Source of the DNA: Pohlia nutans
Taxonomy: Eukaryota > Streptophyta > Bryopsida > Bryales > Mniaceae
Assembly: GCA_022496805.1 (NCBI GenBank)
Contig: CM040090.1
Coordinates: 3,342,001-3,406,000, forward strand
DNA: 64,000 bases
Direction: 5' to 3'
This document shows positions 36,168 to 48,827 of this stretch, piece by piece. Numbering within the stretch: the first letter of the stretch is position 1; the number at the start of each line of letters is the position of its first letter. Under the pieces are notes generated by a model, which made no database searches, was not told the origin of the DNA, and saw only the letters and a list, made by a program, of their open reading frames with translations. Position numbers and translations under genes: made by a program.

Positions 36168-36856
36168 ATGCAGTGATTGCAGCCTTTTGCTCAATTGATT
36201 TCCACGATATATCCGGCCGCTTGTTCCTCGGCAACTTGAGCCTTCGAGAAAGAGTTCTTAGTGCTGTGGCCCGGTCAGTTCCAAGCGATAGGATGCTAAA
36301 GCGAGGAAGCTCTTTGTTTGTGTGTAGCCCTTGCTAGACTCTGTAAGTGAGAAGATAGCAAAACCTTCAATCTCTTGAGAATCAAGACAGATGTGTAGGA
36401 TGATGGCCAAGTGCACGGTCATTGCATGCAGAAAGTTGAGAGTATTAGACATGCCTGGATTGCAGTGTTTTCTCACGTACAGGTTACGACCCAATTAGGT
36501 GCCTCTATTTCGCTTCTCATTGTACTGTACGTCGGCGATCCTAGCTGATTGTCTTGCATGATCATAGTAATCCCAGCTGGCATGGAAGGCTTCAATTGCA
36601 AGATGAAACTATTTATTTGGCTATGACTAACCTTTTATAAGCTGGAATGCTTAGATGGATCCATCCTGGCGAGGTGTTTTGTCAATGCAAGAGCAGTCAG
36701 TCTGAGGGTCCTTGAAAAGAAAATGGCATACAATTTATATACCGTATATTCTGCTAAAATAGGAACCTGTTTTATCATTAGGAAGTGGTTAGTACTGGAA
36801 TACTTTCGTATGCATTTTGGTCCGTGAGTGCAGGATGAATTTGTACATGTTAGTCC
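36168..36856. other. Gene-free stretch after the ARP7 pseudogene
   Basis: Moderate GC, perhaps remnant 3' flank of the ARP7 locus. No feature recognised. Confidence 0.35.
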
Positions 36857-37433
36857 TTAACCCCTAAACGTCCTCACCTATGTCCAGTTTAGGCAGTTTT
36901 GCAAAGATGCATTATAAAATGCAATTAATACAAATATTTAGAACTTGATGTATGAATAAAAGTTATACATTTTTAATTTTAGATTCTATCTATACGGTTA
37001 GATCTATGATTGCTATCAGTAATCTTTTTTTATAAATTTTGAAACATAAAATAAAAAAATATTTTGTAATTCAATTACGAATAAGATATTGACAATATGT
37101 GGATGAAATTTGTTGTGATGGGTTATAATGTAGTACTTTAGGTGTAGTGATTTTTGGAGATTTTTTGGATGCTTGATTTTAATAGTTTTTTTTTTTCAAG
37201 AACACTTTTAGACCAAAATCTTCAAGATTTTCAGTGAAACACTACAACACAAAATGAGGCATAATTTTTTCAAAAATTATTTCCTTTTCGATCGAATCAC
37301 ACATACATGAAGCTAACTTCCCATAAAAAATTTAGTAAAAAATCACACCACAAAAAGTGCATGACGGATGAGAAAATACGGATGAAATCTGTACATCAGG
37401 CCAAAAACGCCTACTTGGGCAGTTAGGGGTTAA
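36857..37433 (+). mobile_element. TTAA-type MITE, family B
   Basis: TTAACCCCTAAACGTCCTCACC to GGGCAGTTAGGGGTTAA, 577 bp, same orientation as 218. The right TTAA (37430-37433) also begins a second sequence reading TTAACCCTTGAGCGTCC, probably a neighbouring element whose far end I could not find. Confidence 0.8.
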
Positions 37434-39204
37434 CCCTTGAGCGTCCACATTACAATTATCTAGTCAAACCTCATCAATTCCTCACATTTTAAAATATAAT
37501 ATATATTTTCTGGTATTTTTCTCACATAAGGTATTGTTCAACTGATTTATCTTGATTTTTCATAATTATTTATATAAAAAAAATCTTTATAAGATTTCTC
37601 AAAGTTTTTGTCTTGTAAAAATCATAGTAATAACAAAAGAGCTTAGAATAGTATGAAATCGTTAGGGAAAATGTGAATAATAGCGATGAACAACAAGGTG
37701 TAGGTGGCATGGTTTTTTGAGCTTACATAAAAAGAAATCTCATAGAAAAACATATTTTGCTATGTGTATTGAATTTTAGGGTTTTAAGCTTTAAAATGCT
37801 ATAAAGAACACAATTTTAACAATTTTGAAGAAAGGTAAGTTGGATTAGAAAATAGAAGGTAGCCCCATACATTTTTAATTGGGACCATTTTCATTTGAAA
37901 TTAGGAACTAGGTGAAATTCAGCGTTTGGCTGAAAAACAATCAAGCATGGTCCGACAGGACTCTTTGCACGCTGAAAAAAGTTAACTACCAAAAAAATTG
38001 TCATGATGAAAAGGTTTTTGCAGTGTAGGTTTTTTTACATTAATTTTTCAAATAATTAACTTCATGTAAGTAAAATCAAACTAGGAAAAATATTCCAAAG
38101 TTTCAAGCTATTGAATGCGCACTATAAAAATCTCTAGGCATTTAAGGATTGAGGATTCATGAACTTATAAATGTGTAAGAAAAGCAAATATAAAGTAAAA
38201 TTCCACAACACTTAATATTTTAATGAGCTTTCTAAAAAAGGATTTTGTAGACCGACATCTTTATTTATTTTAATACATATCTCTAGAAATATACAAAGTG
38301 AATTCAGCAATGACTTGAATTGCAACCCAATGGGTTTTTCACGATGATCAATAAAGCAACGTGTTATGGATCCAATCAAAAATCTCCAAATAACTTTAAA
38401 GCAAAAAATAACAAAATTTTAATAAACTTTTATAAACTTTTATATCATTTTTTACAGATATTGATTGTGAGGAGTCTTAGGTTATGGTGAATATCAACAC
38501 TCCAAAAGATGTCAAAGATGTATTGTCTTGCAAAAGAAATCATTTATAAATGTTCTTTAGAAACAACACCGATACCAACAACTTGAGTCTATATATAGTA
38601 CACATTCAAGTATAAAATAAAAACCTCACATTTTTGCATATAATCTTTTTTCAACTTTTACTATGTTGTAAGTGACACCATCTTCTACAACCTTTGAATT
38701 GAATATGATCATTCCTAATAAAAATATTTTAATTTAAAGTCTACTATCTGTATCGTGGTCAATTCTGATATAAATTAATCAATTTTTGTCAAAAATTACC
38801 ATGTGTTATCTTATGACTAATGTAGGAAGACATGGACCTTTCAAAATCTATCTTGAAATGATCTTAGATACCCTAAACTATCAAAGTTATTGTAGAGACG
38901 TACCCAAACCGAATGGTGTAATTGACGGTTCAATTCCCAACTATGGAATCATCTCTTTACTTGATTGGAGAACTCTTGCTGCACGATGCAAATAGCAATT
39001 AGTGTGTGCCAAAATGATAATAATAATAAATTAAATAAAAATTTAAAAATCCTATCTTGAAGATTCAATCTTTCATTCCCACAAAAGAGGAGGACAATGA
39101 CTGAATATGTGGATATTTCTGTCATCTTTTGACCAAAACCACTCACCAACAATGACATAACCAAGCTACCTAGCGTGATTTCATTCCTTTTTCAATTATA
39201 GTAA
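37434..39204. other. AT-rich gene-free stretch
   Basis: Probably contains the decayed element starting at 37430. From about 39112 it is a dispersed repeat shared with 27178-27310. No gene recognised. Confidence 0.4.
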
Positions 39205-39826
39205 GGAGCGGTTTACATTACGGACCAAAAACTCGTCCCATGCAGCTCTAAAATCTGTGATTCGCTCCATCAACTTGTCCCAGGATGACTTTGGTTTACA
39301 CTACAAGGAAAAAAGAAAAGTGACCAAAATGCATTATTTAACTAAATATGGACTTTCAGCTTAATTATGGACTTTCAAACATGGGGGGATCCCTCCATCC
39401 TCAAATCTAAAATCTACATATTTGAGAAAAATATTCACAAAATGTAGATTTTAGGATTCATTTTGCATCTGCTCTTCTTAATCCTAGACTCTGGACTGTC
39501 CATATTTAGTTAAATGATGCATGAAAGGAGTTGAGGTCCTCAAAAGGCCTAGAAATAGGCCTAGTGGATAATGTTGAAGGGTCCCTAGATTTTGTGGTGA
39601 GAGAGGCTAAAAGGGTTCTCTCATTTGCCAAACCAGGAGACCATGGGCTTGAAATGCCGTTTTTAAGTCCCGGCCTAAGTTTGGTTTACACATAGTGAGA
39701 GGCACAAGGGCTTTAAAAATTTCTTTTTTTTTAAGTGTGACCATGGAAATGTGACCATAAAGTGTGACCATGGAATTAATCCATTTTCCTTGGTCACGGC
39801 TCTTGGTCCATAGTGTAAACCGTCCC
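39205..39826. mobile_element. PIF/Harbinger-like element with TAA duplication
   Basis: Left tip GGAGCGGTTTACATTACGGA and right tip ending GTGTAAACCGTCCC are inverted (~28 bp). TAA lies on both sides (39202-39204, 39827-39829). The paralogous repeat at 27178-27310 reads AATTATAGTAAGTGAAAAA-like sequence straight through with one TAA, giving the empty site. A further palindrome is nested at 39331-39522. Confidence 0.8.
39331..39522. repeat. Nested palindromic MITE
   Basis: TGCATTATTTAACTAAATAT at the left is inverted as ATATTTAGTTAAATGATGCA at the right (one mismatch). ~190 bp, inside the 39205 element. Confidence 0.65.
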
Positions 39827-39873
39827 TAAGTGAAAAACGACACATTTTCATTCCAACTAGTGCAGAGTTATTA

Positions 39874-40451
39874 TTAACCCCTAACCGCCCAACCATGCAT
39901 ATTTTGCATGATGTACGGATTTAAACTCCGATTTCTCATCCATCATGCACCTTCTGCAGTGTGGATTTTATACTGAAACTTTTATGGAAAGTTGGCTTTG
40001 TGCATGTATGATCCGATTAGAAAGGAGATGATTTGTGAAATTTTTATGCCTCATTTCATGTTGTAGTGTTTCACCCAAAATTTCAAACTTAAGATTTTAG
40101 TCTAAAAGTGCTCTTGAAAAAGTCAACTACTAAAATTAAGCAACCAAAAAATCTCCAAAAATCACTACACTTAGAGTATTACATTTCAACCCATCGCAAC
40201 AAATTTCATTATTAGCTTGTCAATATCTTGTTTGTAATAATATTACAAAAGAGCTCTAATTTTTAAGTTTGAAAATTTATACACAAATATTGGTGATGGC
40301 ACTTGCAAATTTAATTGTATGTATAAAATCTAAAATTTATAATGTACAACTTTTATTCATTCATCATGTTGAAAATATCCCTCTTAGTTGCATATAGTGC
40401 ATCTTCGAAAAACTGCCAAATCTGAAAAGGATGAGAAAGTTTAGGGGTTAA
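39874..40451 (-). mobile_element. TTAA-type MITE, family B
   Basis: TTAACCCCTAACCGCCCAACC to GAAAGTTTAGGGGTTAA, 578 bp. Closest visible relative is 28312-28888. Confidence 0.8.
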
Positions 40452-40810
40452 TATTCTTCGTCTGCCAGCAATCGTAGTATCACACTTTTGTTGTGGTAAG
40501 TTAGCACAGAAATAATGATTTTGTGTAAACACATCAACATCAGGGCCAGTAACTCATATCAAGGCTACACTCATATCAAGGATTGTGCAAACAGGACCCA
40601 GTACCAGAAATTTCTTCCACGCGTGCCTGAAACTCAAGCACCATGAATACTACATAATGTGCATCCTGGCCACTAACTTATCTGTGACGGAGATTCCAGA
40701 AGAAAGAGTAGCCTGAGCACTTCTCGTCTTCTAATCTGTGTAATTAGTTAATCTCATAATTATAGAAGGCTCTCCAATTAACACGTAAGGTAAGGTAGGA
40801 AGGTAAGGTA

Positions 40811-41130
40811 GGAGGCCCAACCAAACTACCACAACAATTAGTTGTAGCAGTTTGGTGATCAATTATGAATGCCAAGTTAGCAAACTGATTGGATTAAAAA
40901 TGAAAGACAAGTATTGGTTCCCCTACTAGCATCAATAGTGGTTTATGCAGATTAGGTTAGGTTTGAAAATTCAAAAGAAGATCATATATTGTGAAAAAAT
41001 TAATTAAAAATTGGGTTTGGTTATTAAACCCAAAATTTTATATTTTATGTGCTGCAATTTTTTATCATTGAAAATCATGGCTCCAAACAGGTCAAAATCC
41101 TTAAAGTAACATGTATTGTGGCCTCTACCT
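40811..41130 (+). repeat. Dispersed repeat, copy 1
   Basis: Shared in direct orientation with 57806-58075: GTTTGGTGATCAATTA, GAATGCCAAGT, ATTGGTTCCCCTACTA, TTGGTTATTAAACCCAAA. No inverted ends or coding content seen. Family unknown. Confidence 0.6.
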
Positions 41131-41271
41131 TACATGTGTCTCTCAAGTCACATCCCCACCAGGCCACCATATGCTTGTCCCGCCTGTCTCAATTCTCATG
41201 GAACACCTAATTCCCTATTTTTGCACTTGGCCATATAATCATGCACTTGGCTTCCCGGCACATTAAAAATT

Positions 41272-41450
41272 CAAACCGGTAGAAATTGCATAAAATTTTG
41301 GACCAATTTTTTTTCTTCTACAGATTTAGTTGCAAAAAGGATAATTTGGAAATTGTCGTGTCATTTTTTCTTTTGAAAAGTCATTTCTTGTGCTTTGAAT
41401 ACTTTTTATTAAATTCTATTCGCAAAAAAACTCCCCTTGAAATTGATCTT
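41272..41450 (+). repeat. Single-arm relative of the 3-kb foldback element
   Basis: CCGGTAGAAATTGCAT and GTTGCAAAAAGGATA match 2979-3045, and the following GGAAATTGTCGTGTC matches the hairpin arm start. The second arm is missing. Confidence 0.6.
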
Positions 41451-42178
41451 GATACATAGTATATTAGAAAAGTACAGGAGGTTAGAGTTCTCAAACAAGA
41501 AATTAAGTACACATCTTTCAAAACCATATAAACATATTGTAAGCAACTTAAATGTAGGCCACAAAAAGACGATTATGTTTTAAATATACATTTTAATATA
41601 TAAAAACACTTTACTTGTTTACAATTTATAAGAATAGCACAAAATTTTAAATCAGTACCCTAACAATTAAATTAGAAAATAGCATACTATATAGTAATTT
41701 ACTCATGTACGTACTCTAGTAAGCATCTAGCAACCTCTTGTCACCCATACCTTCAATCTGCATTGCAACATATTCAAGCACTGGGCAACTACATTACAAT
41801 GCCGCAAACAGAGCCATGCTACTTTTTTGCATTGCATTCCTTTTTGTCTTTTATTAGAGTAATTTATAATTGCGTGTTAAGTATTTCTTGGTCGGCAACA
41901 GATTCCCTCAAAGTTAACCGAAGCATGCATGCATTGGTGTATGTGAATGAACAGTTGTGACACAACATAAAGCGCCCAAAATTATAGAATGAAAAAAAAA
42001 ACTCACTTTAACAACAGTACAAACAAACCTTCTGATTCCTATTGCACTGCTCTCAAGACGGACCTTCAGTTGTTCCAAACAATATAATTCAACTGCACTT
42101 TGGAATAAACAAACAGCCTAGTACATGTTGTAGTATCTGTTATATTAGGTAGATGTACCCAACAGAGAATTTAAGGTT
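41451..42178. other. AT-rich gene-free stretch
   Basis: No recognisable gene, RNA or paired repeat. The 65-codon frame at 41763 has no domain. Confidence 0.35.
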
Positions 42179-42750
42179 TTAACCCCTAAACGTTCTCACC
42201 TTTTCAAATTTGGCAGTTTTTCAAAGATGCATTATAAAATGCAACTAAGAGGGATATTTTCAACTTGATGAATGAATAAAAGTTGTACATTATGAATTTT
42301 AGGTTCTATCCATACGGTTAGATTTGCAATTGCTACCATCAATATTTGTGTATAAATTTTCAAACTTAAAATTTAGAGCTCTTTTGTAATAGGATTACAA
42401 ATAAGATATTGACAATCTAACAATGAATTTTTTTGGGATGGGTTGATATGTAATTCTATAAGTCTAGTGATTTTTGGAGATTTTTTGGTTGCTTAATTTT
42501 AGTACTTGACTTTCTAGAGCACTTTTAGACTAAAATCTTTGAAATTTTGGGTGGACCACTACAACAAGAAATGAGGCATAAAATTTCACAAATCATCCCC
42601 TTTCTAATCGGATCACACATACACAGAACTAACTTCCCATAAAAGTTTCAATAAAAAATCCACACTACAAAAAGTGCATGATGGATGAGAAATCGGAGTT
42701 CAAATCCGTACATCATGAAAAACATGCATGGTTGGGCGGTTAGGGGTTAA
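42179..42750 (+). mobile_element. TTAA-type MITE, family B
   Basis: TTAACCCCTAAACGTTCTCACC to GGGCGGTTAGGGGTTAA, 572 bp, same orientation as 218. Confidence 0.8.
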
Positions 42751-42802
42751 GGGTATGTGTGGAGACTCTAAAATAGAAGATAAAATTTTCCCTTGTAGAG
42801 AA

Positions 42803-43517
42803 TTAACCCTTTGTTGCGCATGCGTCCATATACCATAGTTGGGTCGCCAGCCCATGAATGAATATTTGATAATTTTTTGAAAAGTAAGGTTTGTTCCTAT
42901 AAAAAAAAATTCCTAGTTTTAGTTTTGAGCAAAAAATGATTTAAAATGGCTCAAAATGGCCCAAAAATAGCAAGATATAGCTAAAAATAATTTATTCCAT
43001 TTTTTTTGGGTCCTCATAATTTCCAATTTTTTGTGATTTTTATTTTTTGAGTTATGTTTTGGCGACCCAGCTATGGTACTACGGTAATGGACGATGAACA
43101 GATTGTAAGCATTTTGACTCTTGACTACAACTTGTACAATTTTTCATCCATCCAATTTTTCCTTGGTTTTTGTGCTAGTTCACTACCAGTTGTACAGTAT
43201 GGATCTTCAAAATAAGATATTGTGATTTTTTTTTTAAATGAAAAAATTGGTTTATATCAAGTTTCATTCTTAGTTCACAAAGTGAGACCTTAACAATGAT
43301 TTTTCAAAATAAGTAGAATTAAATAATCTTTCTAATCGGTTTACACATGCATGAAACTTTCCATAAAATATATGGTAAAAAATCCAACTGTACAGACGTG
43401 ATCTACACATTAAAGTTCATAACATTTCTTTATATATCAACTCCATTTTGTGAATTCATCAAACATTTTATAACACATTTTTGGAATTCGTGTTAGATCT
43501 AGACATTAAAGGATAAG
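42803..43517 (+). mobile_element. TTAA-type element, family D, with nested insertion
   Basis: Left tip TTAACCCTTTGTTGCGC; right tip decayed (ACATTAAAGGATAA). The interior right of 43090 matches the intact family D element at 53625 (TACAGACGTGATCTACACAT, CATTTTATAACACA). A second element with its own ends occupies 42831-43078. Confidence 0.6.
42831..43078. mobile_element. Nested MITE with TACCATAG tips, family E
   Basis: TACCATAGTTGGGTCGCCA and TGGCGACCCAGCTATGGTA are inverted ends of a 248-bp element. A second copy is at about 48147-48386. Family D at 53625 lacks this segment, giving an empty site. Confidence 0.7.
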
Positions 43518-44795
43518 GATAAAGAAGATTAGTGGTATTTTCAAAAGAAATCCCAAAAATGAATTATTTGTGATTTTCTAAAATCAAAAGTAGTTTTTGA
43601 CTAGGTTGCATGTAAATCAAACCATGTCCAAGCAGTCAATAATTTTGCGACATGAAACGATCTAAATTAGTGACATGAAAATCATCAAATCCATTGGCGA
43701 GATGCCATGTGACATTGATGAAGCACATACATGTTTGTCATGTTAATTGGAGAATTCTACACAACGGTTCTAGGAGCATTCTTGGTTTTGGGTAAATCCA
43801 AGCTAGGACAATTATGCCTTTGCAACTATCGTGTCGGATTTGGCACGAGCCAATCTAGTTTTTGAAATAATACGAATTGTATATGCATGCAACAATAATA
43901 GTTCCGCTATTTGAATTGTTGTGCTGAACTTTAGAAAATATTGGTGACGCAACATACCTCCATTTTTTTCTCTCTTAGAAGTAGTATGTGGTATGCAAAT
44001 AAAATGCAAGTATTAATAGATTCAATTAGAAGATCTTAAATTTGACTTATGGATGAAAAGAGTGCACATTTTGTCCAAAACTTTTGGATAATATACAAAT
44101 GACGGGTCTTTGAGGGCATGATGCCATTTTAGAGTAATTTCAGCAGAATCCAACGTTTTCGATTGGGCAAGACCAAGACCTAACTAAAATGCATGGGCAG
44201 GAAGCTCCTAGCATGGCTTTTCTCTTTTTTTATAGTTGTTGAAGGTTTAGAGCTCAGTTAGGATTTGGAGCTCCAACGTTGCAACCATGGTTGTGCACAT
44301 GTTGTTTTGGAGAGACATTGTTTTGGTTGTTTCTCAATCGATGTGCGTACACTACGTAGATTGTTTGTGGTTTAGGGTTTCCTGACTCATTTTCCTATTT
44401 GAAGTAAACTTATGTGACTAGGTTTGCTCCTGCCGGTTAGATTTGTAAGTGAATCCGTGTAACCTTCTTCTTCGTTTTTTTAGAGCCTTGTGTTTGTAGG
44501 ATATGCTTCGCATGATTTGTTTCTTATGAGGTTTTTTGTCACAAATGGCTCCAAAGTTACAAAAAAAAGTAAGATGAAGTTGATTTTGAAGTCGCTTCCA
44601 ACTTGATAGGTCCACATCACGGAATACTAATCTATAATGAAGTTTAGACTTTTTTTGGAACATTTTCAATCATATTGCTTCTAATTCTTGTATCGGTGCT
44701 AAGAGCGTTAGCGTTTCATAGTGTGCTGCAAGCGTTAAGAAATTAGAAAGCACTTAGATTCAACATTGTGGATTTTTATATATATTCAACATTGT
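43518..44795. other. AT-rich gene-free stretch
   Basis: No convincing gene. Frames at 43812-44009 and 44418-44669 on the minus strand have no recognisable domain. Confidence 0.35.
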
Positions 44796-45816
44796 CTTTT
44801 TATATATTTTTAGTATAACATATATCCCTATTAAGATGGAGCTCATCTAGATGAAGAAGGGGAGCCCTTCTATTGGGGCCCGTATCCCTATTTTTTAATG
44901 AATTCTTTTAGCGCCATTGGAGGCCGCCGTACGTCTTCAATTTATTTAGGTAGGGTTTGTCTTTTGGCATCCTATGTTTTTCACGTCATTGCACTTTCCC
45001 TTTTATTTTAGCTTACATTCCACACACCTTTCTTTTCACCTTAGCGTACCTTCCACGCGCCGTTAATTTCCTGTCACATTCCACCAAAGATAACGCTCCA
45101 CAATGTACAACAAATGGAACTCTTTCGAGACACTCTGTTCAAATCTCCCCGTATCTCTAGTTTCTCAACAGTCTCGAGATAGAGACATAGGAACAATGTT
45201 GGATAATAAATATAACAGTACCCAATTTTACCATTTGGACAGTCAATACATATTATGCAAAGAGATAATTAAATGTTTATTTCTAAATGCCCAAATGGTT
45301 AAAACCAGCCATTTCATATCAATAGAAATTGAATCATTTAGGAAGCTAGATAAAGGTAATAAAACATGATATTAAACAAGTGATTTAGGAAACGTCAAAA
45401 AACACATACATGTATAAAAATAAATAAAAATAAGCATATCCAACATTGTCCCTCTGTCTCTATCTTGAGACTGTTGAGAAACTCTCGGAAGAGTTCCGTT
45501 TGTTGTACATTGTGGAGCGTTATCTTTGGTGGAATGTGACAAGAAATTAATGGCCCGTAGAAGGTAAACTAAGATGAAAAGAAAGGTGTGTGGAATGTAA
45601 GCTAAAGTAAAAGGGAAAGTGCAGTGAGGTAAAAAAACATAGGATGCCAAAAGACAAACCCCACCTAAATAAATTGAAGACGTACGGCTGCCTCCAATGG
45701 CGCTAAAAGAATTCATTAAAAAATAGGGATACGGGCCCCAATAGAAGGGCTCCCCTTCTTCATCTAGATGAGCTCCATCTTAATAGGGATATATGTTATA
45801 CTAAAAATATAAAAAG
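44796..45816. repeat. 1.02-kb long inverted repeat
   Basis: Arms 44796-45205 (410 bp) and 45437-45816 (380 bp) are near-identical reverse complements, with a 231-bp AT-rich spacer. Matching marks are GATGGAGCTCATCTAGATGA / TCATCTAGATGAGCTCCATC, the block around GGGGCCCGTATCCC, and GATAACGCTCCACAATGTAC. The right arm lacks ~35 bp near 45485. RNA read through it would fold into a ~380-bp duplex. Open frames within mirror each other. It may be a foldback transposon or a small-RNA source. Confidence 0.8.
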
Positions 45817-48146
45817 TCATCAAAGGTATTACTCACTGCATATGTTTGAGTGGAGTGCTTAATAAAACTATCCAAATAATTTCTTTATTGAAGATACTTA
45901 GTCCAATGATCAATGTCACTATAATAGAAAGAAAACCATGTTCTATGTTTTTGAAAATTAAAATATTTTAAGAAACTACCTTAATTAATTATTAATTATA
46001 ACTTTCTAATTTTTAAAATTTTAATTATGAACTTGAAATGATAAAATTAGGACAAGAGATAGTTAATTTGATGAAATCTTGTTTCAATTCATTGGATGAC
46101 CAAAAGTTAATATTTAAACAAATTTTGAGTGTGTATGTCAAGCAACTATGAATTTTGCTACTAAAAACACACAAAATTCATTTTTTGGAGATGGTGCACA
46201 AACCAAAAAATTGAGTAGATGATAACACTTAGATGACATCTACAATATATGGTTTGTATAGTTAAGCGATTGTTCTTTTGCACGATAGCCCTCTTTTGCT
46301 GATAAAGTGAATCCTCCATATCTTGCAGGAACTACATTAGAGCAATGTAATTGATTTCAGATGTGTAGAATTATTATTAGTTACTATCCCAAATGCAAAA
46401 GAACTTGTTATCTAATGAAATTTGGAATGATTGGGTGAAAGTGAATGATGAACAATATTGAAATAAAATTTTAAACTATTGTCTATCAACATGTCATTTA
46501 ATTACTTTTAGAAAGATCTCAAGTCAAGATCTCAAGGCACCTCTACCAAAAAAAAAACAGTACTCATGTAAAGAAATACACTACTTTTGAAACATTGTGA
46601 TTTTAGCCAATCAATTTGAAAGTGCCATAAATATAATTTTGATGAATTTCTAAATGTCAAAATTTATAAATTCAATTTGAAACCATTCCATTGTTCTTTT
46701 TAAAATTGACCAACAAACGTCCTCTAATCAATATATATCTTATAATTGCCTTTTGAAGATGAAACTCAACAAAATTTGAGAAATCACATTAGGGGGTGTT
46801 ACAACGCTTTCGAGAAGTTGATTTTTTGAAGATCAAGAACTTGAGGAGAGAATTCAAGAGCTCAATTGTGGCCATTCATTACAAACTAGGCTATGACACT
46901 CATTGTTAGAGTGTGAAGAATGAGAACAATAGCAAACCGGGGAAATTTACACGATGTACCTCATTTTTAACGCAAACTTGCGATCAACGACTGTGATAAA
47001 AATTCTCCTCAGAGACTCAAAATCACGTCCAATCTTCACTTTAGGAGGCAAAAAATAAAGTTTATCAATTTTCAAAATATGGGTCTTTTGCAACTCAAGC
47101 AAAAAGTGACACGTATTCATTTTTTGAAGATTGAACAAGGAAAGAAAGCACTGTGATACGGTCCCTATCTATATTGTTAAATGATGTGTATCACAAATTC
47201 ATCTAAATCAATGGTCATGTTCTCATCCATACACATTTTCATCCAATAAGATGAAGGTACTATGCTTCACAATTTCATGCAAAATGGAGAAAGTTCAAAT
47301 TTGAGCATGGTACTATTGCATTGCAATGGGTTTTGTTCTAATTATATGATGAATCTAGATTATGGCCAAAAAATCCTAAGCAATGAAGGATTACACCAAT
47401 GATTTTTTTGGTGTAAATTTTAGCCAAATGGCTACTTAAGATTTAAATTTGTTAATTGATACAAAGGATTTTTGAAAAAAAGAAGAAGAAAAGAATAGCC
47501 AAATATCCTACACGGAATCAAGATGTGTAGCTTCTTTAAATCAACGTATCACCCAAGTATTGCCTAAATAGCACTTGTGTATCGTTCTAATATTACGTAT
47601 ACATATTAATATGAAAAGAACATCCAAGGAGCTTGGATTGTTCTTTAAGCCATGGAAAGATACATCCAAATCACCATGTATGGTTGGTTGTCCTATTACC
47701 AACCACAGTCCCGAAACCAATCACCCTAGTTTCTAGATTTTCTAAAGGAAGATGTACCTCATTTGTACATTAGAGCATGTGATCGGTTTTAGGTAAACCA
47801 ATGACTTTCACTTTGAAAATTTGTACTTATTCAAATAATTATCAAAAAAATCAAATTAAATATGAAAACTTCATAATTTCTTATTGCTAAAAGAGGAAAA
47901 TACTCAAAATATCAATTCATCTATCCCATGTATAGTGAATGTCTTAACTGATCGGTTTTAGGTGCCTCAACCTTAGTGTGCTTGGATGGGTGAATGGTGT
48001 AGGTACATTAATCCATTTGAACATATTCTCATTCATTTAAACATTTTCATCCAATTTGGATGAAATTTACTACAATATTTTGAGAAAATAAATATTAGTA
48101 AAGCCTCTCATATACAGTATACCGTGAACCACAGTATATACAGTAA
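45817..48146. other. AT-rich gene-free stretch
   Basis: No gene, RNA or well-paired repeat recognised over 2.3 kb. Low complexity in places. Confidence 0.35.
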
Positions 48147-48386
48147 CACCATAGGAGGTTCGCCACCTGGTGAACGAATATTTTTTTTTTTTGAAAAAAT
48201 AAGGTTCGCCTCTCAAAAACTGAATTTCTCAATTTCCGTTTTTTAGCAAAAAATCAGTAAAAATGACTAGAAAGAACAAAATATTGAAAAAACTAATTTA
48301 TTGTATTTTTGTTTTTCTGTCTTCAGAATTTTCTAATTTTTACGTTTTTATTTTTAGAATTATTTTCGGACAAACCTGCTATGGTA
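48147..48386. mobile_element. MITE, family E
   Basis: ACCATAGGAGGTTCGCCACC at the left and GGACAAACCTGCTATGGTA at the right are imperfect inverted ends, related to 42831-43078. The interior shares TGAACGAATATTT. Confidence 0.55.
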
Positions 48387-48827
48387 CTACGGTAGTCATT
48401 TTGGTTTCGGGGTAGAAAAATGCTAAACTGTCTCCTGACAAAATAAAATAAAATTCACTGGATCAAACTCGAATTTGCAGCACGATCCTGTCCAGCTAAG
48501 CTACAAGGGAGGAAGAACCGACGACGGGCATCATGGAAATGGGCAGGAAAAAAAAATTCCCCCGATGCAGCACTGACAGAGGTCTGACCGAGTCGGCAAC
48601 GGGAAGGAAACTCTGCTCTGAGTGCTGTGCTTGCTTCTTCACCTTCAAGGACCGACCGACCTTAGGGCTTCGGAACTCGCCAGGAGTTCTCTCCACGGTA
48701 ACAATTCTGCGCAAGCTTGCGACACACTCACTGATTGCCTTCCTTCTTCTTATTGCAAAGATCCGTTGCCTCCTTCTTATTCCAAACTTGCAACGATCTC
48801 GGCACCCTTCCTTTCGGAATCACCACC

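Noticed and set aside
37430..38160. Second element starting TTAACCCTTGAGCGTCC
   Set aside because: Left tip is convincing but I could not locate a right tip, so it is only mentioned with its neighbour.
44957..45716. Mirror-image open frames (67 and 114 codons)
   Set aside because: They are the two arms of the long inverted repeat read from both strands; no protein similarity.
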